Made by a program: the position numbers and the translations under genes. Below, piece by piece: positions 1-6,322 of a stretch of 6,322 bases of DNA; position 1 is the stretch's first letter, and each line of letters starts with the position of its first letter. A model generated the notes under the pieces. The model had not been told where the DNA came from. It did no database searches and worked only from the letters and a program-made list of their open reading frames with translations. Source of the DNA: an uncultured Leptospiraceae bacterium (GTDB taxonomy: Bacteria > Spirochaetota > Leptospiria > Leptospirales > Leptospiraceae); contig CALDSP010000115.1 in the NCBI GenBank assembly GCA_937924465.1, positions 1 through 6,322 of the forward strand, in the 5' to 3' direction.

Positions 1-2174
1 TTGAAACGTATTTAAATTACAAATCATATCAAAATAGAATTTTTGAACTCATTCAAATAATTCAAGAGCTAGAAAGAAAATTGAAAGAACTAAAAAAACA
101 GCAATCTAAAATTAGATCTGAATTTGAAAAGAAAGAAAAACGAATGCAGAAGAGAGATCACTATTCAAAAAGAAGGGAAGAGTGGCTTGCCTTAAAAGAT
201 TACATAGCTTATAAAAATGATTTAGACAAAAAAGAAAAAAAGTTACAAAACATAAAATTACAGTTAGAAAGTTTAGAGAAAAAATTTGAAACCTTAAAAA
301 AAGAATTAGAAAACAAAACAAAAATATTATCTCAACTTCTTGAACAACAAAATCAACTTACCGACCTTCTCTCTAAGAAAATGCTACTTTCTGAAAAATT
401 TACAAATTCTCAAAATTATGAGAAACTAAGACTTGAAATTGAAAATTATACAAAAGACTTTCAACTTACTAAAACTAAATTAGAAAAAAAAACAAAAAGT
501 TTACATCCAAACTTAGCACATAACGTCCTTTCACTTACTATTATTGAACAAATAAAAGAAGAAATTTTAAATTTGGAAAAAAAGTTAGAAAAATCACAAA
601 TATTATTTTCTATACAATCTTTATCAAAAGACTTAGAAATTGGAGATATTTGTCCTTTATGTGGAGAAATCATTCAATCCAAATCATATATTGAAAAAAA
701 TTTACAAAATCAAAATGATTTAATACAGTTAAAAACTCAAATTGAAAACTTAAAATCTATCTATGAACAAATTCAACTTATCCAACGTGAATACGAAGTA
801 GAAAATAAAAACTACAATTCTAGGATTGATGATCTAAACTTGCGGCTCAAAGAATTAAAAAGAAATTTACTAACGGAAACAGAAAAACAAGAATTAGAAT
901 CAATTGAAACAAAATTAAACTCACTTCAAAATTCAAAAGTCCAACTTAAAAAATTGCAAATAGAATTAGAAAATCAAGAACGAGAAATTAAACAACACGA
1001 ACTAAAATTACAGGAAATTCAGAAAATTTATTTTGAACTCAATTCTCAATATTCTGTTTTGTTAGGAAAAATTCAAAGTTTAAGAGAAAGTATTTCTCAA
1101 GAAGTTTTTGACAAAGGAGGAAAATTTCCTCTTGAAAGAATTACAGAAAGAATCCAACTCCAAACCTCTATTTTAGAGAAAATTCCCATAGAGTTTCAAG
1201 AGGCTTTAGAGCGGAAAAATCAATTTGAAAAAGATTTATCTACTCTTGAAAATTTTATAATTGAGAGATCCAAAGAAACAGAGGATTCAAAATCTGTCGC
1301 TCAACGTTTAAAGTCAGAGTTGGAAAAATTGTTTTTGAAGTATCCTGAGTTTTCTTTTGAAAAGTTAAATGAGTTATCTCAAAAAAATTTAAATTCATCC
1401 TCTTTGAGAGAAAAAATTCAAAATTACTTTAGAGAAATTGAATCACTCCAATCTATTATAAAACATGAAAAAGAAGAAATTTCTAGTATCCCTAATGAGC
1501 TTTCTAATTTACCAAATATAAAATTAGAATTGGAACAGGTTTCGCAAACCTTAACGCAAGACTTAGAACAAAGCGGAAAACTTCATACGAACTTAGAAAG
1601 ATTGAGAGATTTAATTTCCAGAAAAAAAGAATTGGAAGAAATAAAAAATTTTTTACAAAATAAATTAGACAGAATCAACACATTGCAAAGCCTTTTTAGA
1701 GGACAGGGCTTTGTAAATTATATTTCCAGAATTTTTTTAGAAGATTTGTGTGAATCTGCAAATGAAAGATTTTTTGTTTTTACAAAAAATAGATTGAGAT
1801 TAGAGCTCAATGAAAATGGGGAAATTCAAGTTCGTGATTATATAAACAATGGAAATCTTAGACATATTAAAACTTTGTCAGGTGGCCAAATGTTTCAAGC
1901 TTCTTTAGCAATGGCACTTGCTTTATCTGATAGAATTCAAAAGAGTGCAGGAATTCAAGAAAGTTTCTTTTTTTTAGATGAAGGCTTTGGTTCCTTAGAT
2001 AAGGAATCTTTACAAATTGTCTTTGAGACCCTAAAATCCCTTCGTAAAGAAAATAGAATTGTAGGACTCATCTCCCATGTAGAAGAAATGAAATCAGAAA
2101 TACGAAATTATATTTTAGTAGAAAATTTAGAACAAGGTTCAGTTATAAAACAAAGGCATTACATTACTGATTAG
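1..2174 (+). CDS. sbcC: SbcC/Rad50-family exonuclease ATPase subunit, 5'-truncated by the window edge
   Basis: This is the C-terminal part of the ATPase subunit of the SbcCD (Mre11-Rad50 type) nuclease, which opens and trims DNA hairpins and blocked double-strand ends in the cytoplasm with SbcD. The frame is open from the first complete codon at 3, giving 723 visible codons, so the TTG at 81 is only an internal codon. Numbering from codon 3: Lys/Glu/Leu-rich coiled coil 1-210; zinc hook with CPLC at Cys217 and Cys220 (651-662); a second coiled coil to about 560; then the C-terminal ATPase lobe. The lobe shows the ABC signature LSGGQ at 625-629, a Walker B of hydrophobic residues ending in Asp659-Glu660, the D-loop SLD, and the switch His692. 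The N-lobe with Walker A is outside the window; matching arm lengths suggest roughly 300 missing residues, close to the family's usual 1,000-1,050. The CxxC hook and LSGGQ separate it from SMC proteins, which have a globular hinge. sbcD is expected upstream but not visible. Confidence 0.93.
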   Translation, partial: ETYLNYKSYQNRIFELIQIIQELERKLKELKKQQSKIRSEFEKKEKRMQKRDHYSKRREEWLALKDYIAYKNDLDKKEKKLQNIKLQLESLEKKFETLKKELENKTKILSQLLEQQNQLTDLLSKKMLLSEKFTNSQNYEKLRLEIENYTKDFQLTKTKLEKKTKSLHPNLAHNVLSLTIIEQIKEEILNLEKKLEKSQILFSIQSLSKDLEIGDICPLCGEIIQSKSYIEKNLQNQNDLIQLKTQIENLKSIYEQIQLIQREYEVENKNYNSRIDDLNLRLKELKRNLLTETEKQELESIETKLNSLQNSKVQLKKLQIELENQEREIKQHELKLQEIQKIYFELNSQYSVLLGKIQSLRESISQEVFDKGGKFPLERITERIQLQTSILEKIPIEFQEALERKNQFEKDLSTLENFIIERSKETEDSKSVAQRLKSELEKLFLKYPEFSFEKLNELSQKNLNSSSLREKIQNYFREIESLQSIIKHEKEEISSIPNELSNLPNIKLELEQVSQTLTQDLEQSGKLHTNLERLRDLISRKKELEEIKNFLQNKLDRINTLQSLFRGQGFVNYISRIFLEDLCESANERFFVFTKNRLRLELNENGEIQVRDYINNGNLRHIKTLSGGQMFQASLAMALALSDRIQKSAGIQESFFFLDEGFGSLDKESLQIVFETLKSLRKENRIVGLISHVEEMKSEIRNYILVENLEQGSVIKQRHYITD

Positions 2175-2264
2175 TATAAATTTTCTTTAGAAAAATTAGA
2201 AAATTGATTTCTCAAACCAACTCAAAATAAAAAATAACTTAGAAATTAGGAGTTACAAGGGAAC
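2175..2264 (+). promoter_or_regulatory. Intergenic leader of the ankyrin-ctaA-ctaB operon, weak promoter candidate
   Basis: This 90-bp AT-rich gap separates sbcC from the next gene and is the only place in the window for a promoter of the three-gene operon. A TTGATT at 2204-2209 could be a -35 box, with AATAAA (2226-2231, 16-bp spacing) or TAAAAA (2228-2233, 18-bp spacing) as a poor -10 with 4 of 6 consensus bases. In DNA this AT-rich such matches are common by chance. I see no convincing operator, riboswitch or strong terminator, so read-through from sbcC is equally possible. Confidence 0.2.
2248..2252 (+). promoter_or_regulatory. Ribosome binding site of the ankyrin gene
   Basis: AGGAG lies 12 nt before the ATG at 2265. 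The spacing is longer than the usual 5-9 nt. A second purine patch, AAGGGA at 2257-2262, sits too close to the ATG to be the main site. The ATG is still preferred because the protein begins there with a well-formed signal peptide. Confidence 0.5.
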
Positions 2265-2819
2265 ATGACAAAGAAAATATTTTTGCTTATTGCTTTTTTT
2301 ATTTTATCTTTTTCGGTCCAAGCTATTGAATCCAACGAACAAGAAATTTTAGAAGCTGTACGAGATGGAGATATTGTTAGCTTAAAAAAACTTTTAAAAC
2401 CTAAAACAAAATTAGACTTTGTAAATTCTAAAGCAATGACCCCTCTTATGATTGCAAGTATGGACAATAATTTGGAAATTGTGAAGATGCTAGTTGAAGC
2501 AGGGGCAAACATTAATCAAAAAAATAAAGAAAATGGAAAAACTGCCTTAATGTATGCGGCTTCTTTGGGTTACTTAGAAGTTTGTGAATACTTAATCAGT
2601 CAAAAAGAAATTCTTATCAATGCAAAAGACAAAGAAGGCAAAACGGCTCTCATGCATGCCGTAGCCAATGCAAGATTGGATATTGTAAAGCTTTTTATTG
2701 ATAAAAAAGCAAATATAAATGCAAGGACAAACACGGAGGAATCTGCCTTAAGTATTGCTATGAAAATAGGAAGGCCAGAAATTGTCAAGTTATTAAAAGA
2801 AAATGGAGCTAAAGAATAA
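2265..2819 (+). CDS. Exported ankyrin-repeat protein, probably periplasmic
   Basis: This is a 184-residue protein whose job is not known from sequence; ankyrin repeats make protein-protein binding surfaces. Residues 1-20 form a type I signal peptide: Lys3-Lys4, a hydrophobic core, and a VQA cleavage motif ending at Ala20. There is no lipobox cysteine, so a soluble periplasmic location is likely. The rest is about five ankyrin repeats, at roughly 26-54 (degenerate), 58-87, 92-122, 126-156 and 159-184 (partial cap). Typical motifs are TPLMIA, KTALMYAA and KTALMHAV, each followed by a helix resembling LEIVKMLVEAGANIN. There is one Cys (107) and one His (131) after the signal peptide, so no obvious cofactor site. 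Its stop overlaps the ctaA start by one base (TAATG), so it is probably translated together with the heme A genes. That suggests, without proving, a role in heme or cytochrome oxidase assembly. The fold and export are well supported; the function is inference. Confidence 0.85.
   Translation: MTKKIFLLIAFFILSFSVQAIESNEQEILEAVRDGDIVSLKKLLKPKTKLDFVNSKAMTPLMIASMDNNLEIVKMLVEAGANINQKNKENGKTALMYAASLGYLEVCEYLISQKEILINAKDKEGKTALMHAVANARLDIVKLFIDKKANINARTNTEESALSIAMKIGRPEIVKLLKENGAKE
2805..2808 (+). promoter_or_regulatory. Ribosome binding site of ctaA inside the ankyrin gene
   Basis: GGAG lies in the last codons of the ankyrin gene, 10 nt before the ctaA ATG at 2819. Together with the TAATG stop/start overlap it supports reinitiation or coupled translation, and supports this ATG as the ctaA start. 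Confidence 0.45.
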
Positions 2820-3796
2820 TGAATCTTGAACAAGAACAAAGTCTTACAAAATTATATAAAATTAGTTTGACTCTTTCTATTTTAGTTTTTTTGAATATAC
2901 TTTTTGGTCCTTTAGTGCGAGCTACAGACTCGGGTCTTGCTTGTCCCGATTGGCCTTTATGTTATGGAAAGATTCTTCCACCACTTGAATTTCGAATTTG
3001 GATGGAGGTAGGACACAGAATTTATTCGGGTTTAATTAGTTTAGTTTTAGTTTATGAGTTTTTTTATATAATGCGTTCTCAATATCTCAAAGAAAGATTT
3101 GGGAAATTAATTTTTTCATCTATTCTAGTAATCATCATACAAATTCTCTTAGGAGCACTTACAGTCACTAAACTACTTGATCCTACCACTGTAAATTTGC
3201 ACTTGCTGAATGCAGTTTTATTTTTATTAATCATTGTAACAATAACACTACAAGCCAAAGTTACTTTACAAACTAAGGGTGATGACTCTAGTTTCTTTGG
3301 TTGGGGAGATATTTTTACTAAAAAGTCTTTTTTTCTTTTAGTTATTTTTGCTTTAGTTTATTTTCAACTTTATTTAGGAGGAAGGGTAAGTTCTCATTAT
3401 GCAGGGCTTGCTTGTATAGATTGGCCTACTTGTAACGGAGAATGGTTTCCGAGTTTCATAAATGAATCCATTCGCTTTCAAATAGAACACCGATTTACTG
3501 GTTATTTTATTTTTCTTTTAATCTTTGTGAATTATCTTCTTTCTATTTTGAATAGGTATGATAGCCGTTCTAGATTGTTTTCTAAACTGGCACTTTATCT
3601 TTGTATTTTACAAATTATTTTGGGTGTTGTAAACGTTTTGTGGAAATTGCCCCTTTTAATCACGGCTCTTCATACAGGTGGTGGAGTTGCTTTGCTTGTA
3701 ACCATTTACATATCTTTGTTTTATAGGATTTCTGCAAACAAAGGTTTAGAGAAAATTAAAATTCACTTAACAGAAGAAGGAATTGAACTTGCTTAA
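2819..3796 (+). CDS. ctaA: Heme A synthase (CtaA/COX15 family)
   Basis: This inner-membrane enzyme oxidises the C8 methyl of heme O to a formyl group, giving heme A for aa3-type cytochrome c oxidase. The 325 residues fit the bacterial family, with about eight membrane segments (near 14-33, 67-86, 98-118, 125-146, 170-189, 226-245, 256-276, 280-302) in two homologous four-helix halves. The four expected heme-ligand histidines are present: His66 after the catalytic-type Glu63 (EVGHR), His128 (NLHLLNA), His224 (EHRFTGY) and His285 (TALHTGG). The first outer loop has the signature RATDSGLACPDWPLC and the second half repeats it as SSHYAGLACIDWPTC. Each therefore carries a CX5C pair (Cys42/48 and Cys199/205); a cysteine pair in the first loop is known in Bacillus CtaA. 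The gene overlaps the ankyrin stop by one base and is followed with no gap by ctaB, the preceding step of the pathway. Confidence 0.95.
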   Translation: MNLEQEQSLTKLYKISLTLSILVFLNILFGPLVRATDSGLACPDWPLCYGKILPPLEFRIWMEVGHRIYSGLISLVLVYEFFYIMRSQYLKERFGKLIFSSILVIIIQILLGALTVTKLLDPTTVNLHLLNAVLFLLIIVTITLQAKVTLQTKGDDSSFFGWGDIFTKKSFFLLVIFALVYFQLYLGGRVSSHYAGLACIDWPTCNGEWFPSFINESIRFQIEHRFTGYFIFLLIFVNYLLSILNRYDSRSRLFSKLALYLCILQIILGVVNVLWKLPLLITALHTGGGVALLVTIYISLFYRISANKGLEKIKIHLTEEGIELA

Positions 3797-4663
3797 ATGA
3801 AATTTTTTAAAATTTGGATTCAACTCACTAAACCAAGGGTCACTACTTTAGTTTTAGTGACAACTCTTCCCGGCTTGTATTTAGGAACGAATGAACTCCC
3901 TAGTTTAAGTTTAATCTTTTGGACTTTGCTTGGGACTTTTTGCATGTCTTCTGCTTCTTTTGTATTCAATCAAATTATAGAAAAAGAGAAAGATGCGAAA
4001 ATGGAAAGAACTAAAAATCGTCCTCTTCCTAAAGGGGAAATTTCCATTTTCTCTGCATTTGTTGGAGGAGTTTTTCTTATTCTATTGTCTTTCCTTATAT
4101 TTTTACGTTATGTGAATTGGCTTTCTGCGTTATGTGCTTTTAGTGGGTTTTTGTTTTATATTTTCATTTATACAATTTGGTTAAAACCAAGAACAGATCA
4201 AAACATTGTCATTGGTGGTGTAGCAGGTTGTGTAGGACCATTGATTGGTTATGCGGCAACTACAGAAACCTTACCTCTTGCGGCTTGGGTTTTATTTTTG
4301 ATTATCTTTCTTTGGACCCCACCCCATTTTTGGGCATTAGCAATTTTTTTAAAAGAACAATATGACACAGCAAATTTCCCTATGATGCCTGTGATTCGTG
4401 GAATTGAATCAACAACAAAATCTATTTTTATATATACAATTTTTTATTCTCTAAGTTGTATAAGTTTCTATTTCGTAAGTAGTAAAATGAGTTGGTTTTA
4501 CATTAGCTTTACTTTTTTGTTCTGTTTGTATATGCTTTATTTAGCTTACTTACTTTTGAAAGAGAATACAAAAGAATATGCTAAAAAATTTTTCTTCTTT
4601 AGCATATTTCATCTTTTTATGATTAACTTACTTATTTTAATAGATTATAGTTTTCATTTATAA
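3797..4663 (+). CDS. ctaB: Heme O synthase (protoheme IX farnesyltransferase)
   Basis: This UbiA-family membrane prenyltransferase transfers farnesyl from farnesyl diphosphate to the vinyl group of protoheme IX, giving heme O, the CtaA substrate. Its 288 residues match the usual size, with about nine hydrophobic segments. The N-terminus has the family motif LTKPRVT (10-16). The first Mg-diphosphate motif is NxxxExxxD (Asn58, Glu62, Asp66), followed by MERTKNRPLPKG (69-80). The second conserved loop reads NIVIGG (136-141), then GCVGPLIGYAA where most members have an AGAxPP-type sequence. The third is WTPPHFWALAIF (173-184), then YDTANFPMMPV (189-199). The stop/start junction with ctaA is TAAATG. 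The nearest purine patch, AAGG at 3777-3780, is about 16 nt from the ATG, so translation probably depends on coupling. It converges on the - strand OmpA-family gene with a 2-bp gap. It is also known as cyoE or COX10 in other organisms. Confidence 0.95.
   Translation: MKFFKIWIQLTKPRVTTLVLVTTLPGLYLGTNELPSLSLIFWTLLGTFCMSSASFVFNQIIEKEKDAKMERTKNRPLPKGEISIFSAFVGGVFLILLSFLIFLRYVNWLSALCAFSGFLFYIFIYTIWLKPRTDQNIVIGGVAGCVGPLIGYAATTETLPLAAWVLFLIIFLWTPPHFWALAIFLKEQYDTANFPMMPVIRGIESTTKSIFIYTIFYSLSCISFYFVSSKMSWFYISFTFLFCLYMLYLAYLLLKENTKEYAKKFFFFSIFHLFMINLLILIDYSFHL
4575..4608. repeat. Perfect 11-bp inverted repeat inside the 3' end of ctaB, possible terminator hairpin
   Basis: The left arm AATATGCTAAA (4575-4585) and right arm TTTAGCATATT (4598-4608) are exact reverse complements separated by 12 nt. 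In a + strand transcript a G-U wobble pair could add one more step (4574 with 4609), and a short T run follows (ATCTTTTT, 4611-4618). The stem has only two G-C pairs, so it is weak for an intrinsic terminator. The ctaB stop is 2 bp from the end of the opposing gene, so any terminator must lie within coding sequence, and this is the best candidate seen. Confidence 0.4.
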
Positions 4664-4665
4664 TT

Positions 4666-6322
4666 TTAGTTTTCTAAAATCTTAAAAGAAACTCTTCTAT
4701 TTTTAGCTTTGTTTTCTTCTGTAGTGTTCGGTAATAAAGGAACAGAAGAACCGTATCCCTTGATTTGTAAACGAGTTTCCTCTATTCCTTTTGATTGTAA
4801 ATATGTTGCAACAGAGTTCGCTCTGTTTTGACTTAGTTTTAAGTTAAAGTCTTCTGTTCTACCAACAGCTGCAGAGGTATGACCTTGAATTTCAATTTTC
4901 AAGTTTGGATAATCTTGTAGTATTTTTACAAGCCTATCTAATTCAGGAAAAGAACGTTTATCTAAAACATCTTTATCACTTTGAAATAAAATATTTCCTA
5001 GTACAATTTCTTGACCACTTCTTGCTGCATGGCTAATAGAAGTCATTTTAATTTTCATAGGAAGGACTTTGTAATTTTTTTCTTTTGTAAGATCAAGGCT
5101 TTCACTTTTACTTAGATATCCTTGTTTTTTAGCAAAATAAGCATACACCTTTCCAACGGGTAAAGTAATGAAAAATTCACCAGAAGGCTTGCTTTTTAAT
5201 TTTCCTAAAGGTTTAGATAAATTTAAGTCCTCCCATTCCAAATCAACCTCTAAGGGATTTTCATTTTCATCTATAACATTTCCCTCAATGGCAATCACCA
5301 CATTGGGACGAGCTATTTTAGGAAGAGGTTCTATACTATAAAGATTTTCTTTTGCCTTTAAAACATTATAACGAGAAATGTACCCTCTTTCTCCAGAAGC
5401 ATTGAGTTTAAATCCCCAATCTGCTCCTACTGTGTTAATTTCTTTCCCTAAATTTACAGGTTCACTCCAATTGATCCAAGTGTCATCTAAACGTACAGCT
5501 TTGTAGACATCTAAATTGCCTAAGTTTATATTAAAACCATTGGAACTAAAGTAGAGAGTTTTCCCATCGGGATGCAAGAAGGGTTGTCTTTCTGCTCCGG
5601 GTGTATTTATCATAGGACCTAAATTGATGGGTTCTCCGAAAGTTCCATCTTCTTGAATAAAACTAATGTAAATATCTGTATTTCCCCAAGTGTGACCTGC
5701 ATTATAGGTATTTTTTGAAACTTTTGGATAATAACTACCCTCTCTATCGCTCACAAAAAGAAATGCTTTTCCATCGGGAGTAAAAATCCCATCACTATCA
5801 AAAGCAGTACTATTAACTGGGTGCCCTAAATGCATAGGCTTACTCCAACCTTTTTCTTGCAATTCTGATAAAAACAAGTCCCCTCCACCAAAGGAAGAAA
5901 AATAATTTCCAAACAATATCATTTTGGTTCCATCTGCAGAAATGGAAGTAGGAGAGTCGTGATTTTTTGTATTCAGTTCTGTTGTAAATTTTCGATTTGT
6001 CCATTTTCCATCAATGAAAGAAGCCTCTACCACATCTTCTCCACCCGCACCTCCGGGAGAATCATAAGTAGTATAGTAAATTTTTTTTTCACTTAACTCG
6101 GGAATAGGTAAGTAAGCATCATGAAAGTTTATTTCATTACCTAAGTCTACCAGTTGAACATTTTCCTTACTTTTCTTTAATAAATCAGAAAGTTTAGTTA
6201 GGTCTTCTTTGTGTTCTGGAAAATATTTGTTATATGACGTGAGTGTTTGTTTAGCTTTTTCAAAATTTTCAGAGGCAATATCGAACTCTAGAAGTTTATA
6301 TAAGCATAGCATTTTAAATCCA
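4666..6322 (-). CDS. OmpA-family envelope protein with TPR-like, PD40 propeller and regulatory-like domains, 5' end probably cut by the window
   Basis: This is probably a periplasmic or outer-membrane-anchored protein that holds the envelope to peptidoglycan. An ATG at 6312-6310 gives 548 residues, but the frame stays open to the edge (the three codons upstream read Gly-Phe-Lys). The visible N-terminus is a soluble helical region, not a signal peptide, so the true start is probably outside. Numbering from that Met: TPR-like helices 1-47; PD40/WD40-like blades about 60-330, with repeats such as TPDGKAFLFVSDR (178-190) and HPDGKTLYFSSNGF (247-260) and linkers NLGPMINTPGAE and NLGKEINTVGAD; a carboxypeptidase-regulatory-like beta domain about 339-410; and an OmpA C-terminal domain about 435-548. 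The OmpA domain shows GHTS (477-480), LSQNRA (493-498) and NRRVSF (538-543); the usual Asp of GHTD is Ser480. The order resembles Bacteroidota PorE but is also common in other OmpA-family proteins. The gene converges on ctaB and no functional link to heme genes is implied. Confidence 0.85.
   Translation of the reverse strand, partial: GFKMLCLYKLLEFDIASENFEKAKQTLTSYNKYFPEHKEDLTKLSDLLKKSKENVQLVDLGNEINFHDAYLPIPELSEKKIYYTTYDSPGGAGGEDVVEASFIDGKWTNRKFTTELNTKNHDSPTSISADGTKMILFGNYFSSFGGGDLFLSELQEKGWSKPMHLGHPVNSTAFDSDGIFTPDGKAFLFVSDREGSYYPKVSKNTYNAGHTWGNTDIYISFIQEDGTFGEPINLGPMINTPGAERQPFLHPDGKTLYFSSNGFNINLGNLDVYKAVRLDDTWINWSEPVNLGKEINTVGADWGFKLNASGERGYISRYNVLKAKENLYSIEPLPKIARPNVVIAIEGNVIDENENPLEVDLEWEDLNLSKPLGKLKSKPSGEFFITLPVGKVYAYFAKKQGYLSKSESLDLTKEKNYKVLPMKIKMTSISHAARSGQEIVLGNILFQSDKDVLDKRSFPELDRLVKILQDYPNLKIEIQGHTSAAVGRTEDFNLKLSQNRANSVATYLQSKGIEETRLQIKGYGSSVPLLPNTTEENKAKNRRVSFKILEN

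Noticed and set aside
81..83. TTG as the start codon of the sbcC-like gene
   Set aside because: The frame is open upstream to the window edge, the codons before it continue the same Lys/Glu-rich helix, there is no ribosome binding site, and the family's N-terminal ATPase lobe would be missing. The gene is cut by the window instead.
2181..2194. Small AT hairpin (TTTTC, 4-nt loop, GAAAA) just after the sbcC stop as a terminator
   Set aside because: The stem is five pairs with a single G-C and no following T run; such structures are expected by chance here.
2265..2819. Ankyrin protein as a host-directed effector or toxin-immunity component
   Set aside because: It is small, has a plain type I signal peptide, no extra effector domain, and sits in a metabolic operon rather than near secretion or toxin genes.
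4177..4365. Possible 62-residue protein in another + strand frame inside ctaB
   Set aside because: It overlaps the conserved core of ctaB completely, has no recognisable domain and no good ribosome binding site; it is a shadow reading frame. The same holds for - strand frames inside sbcC, the ankyrin gene and its leader.
4666..6322. PD40 repeats as a TolB protein of the Tol-Pal system
   Set aside because: TolB has an N-terminal domain before its propeller and no fused OmpA domain; here the repeats are flanked by TPR-like and regulatory-like domains, and no tolQRA or pal gene is visible nearby.
1..6322. CRISPR array, tRNA, rRNA, insertion sequence or prophage remnant
   Set aside because: No regularly spaced repeats, tRNA-like cloverleaf, rRNA-like sequence, transposase motif or terminal repeats were seen; nearly all bases belong to five protein genes.

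Overview
The window is an AT-rich stretch (about 30% G+C by eye) of a Gram-negative bacterial chromosome. The periplasmic ankyrin protein and the peptidoglycan-binding OmpA domain point to an outer membrane. The heme A pathway points to aerobic respiration with an aa3-type heme-copper oxidase. Base composition, gene set and visible Shine-Dalgarno sites suit a Leptospiraceae-like spirochaete. A Bacteroidota relative cannot be excluded, because the domain order of the last gene is common there. The window alone does not settle the taxonomy.

Layout: (1) From the left edge to 2174, + strand, is the C-terminal 723 codons of an SbcC/Rad50-type DNA repair ATPase. It has a coiled coil, a CPLC zinc hook, more coiled coil, and the C-terminal ABC ATPase lobe; its start and Walker A lie outside the window. 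(2) After a 90-bp gap with no convincing terminator comes a tight + strand operon: a small exported ankyrin-repeat protein (2265-2819), heme A synthase ctaA (2819-3796) and heme O synthase ctaB (3797-4663). The ankyrin/ctaA junction overlaps by one base and the ctaA/ctaB junction has no gap, so translation is probably coupled. (3) On the - strand, ending only 2 bp from the ctaB stop, is a large OmpA-family cell-envelope protein (4666 to the right edge) with TPR-like, PD40 beta-propeller, carboxypeptidase-regulatory-like and OmpA domains. Its reading frame runs off the right edge.

CtaB farnesylates protoheme to heme O and CtaA oxidises heme O to heme A, so the two consecutive genes form the whole heme O/heme A branch. 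The point most worth following up is the periplasmic ankyrin protein placed first in this operon, since ankyrin proteins elsewhere have been linked to heme delivery to catalase. A second is a perfect 11-bp inverted repeat inside the 3' end of ctaB, where the convergent genes leave no room for an ordinary intergenic terminator. No RNA gene, insertion sequence, CRISPR array or clearly new multi-gene system was seen.
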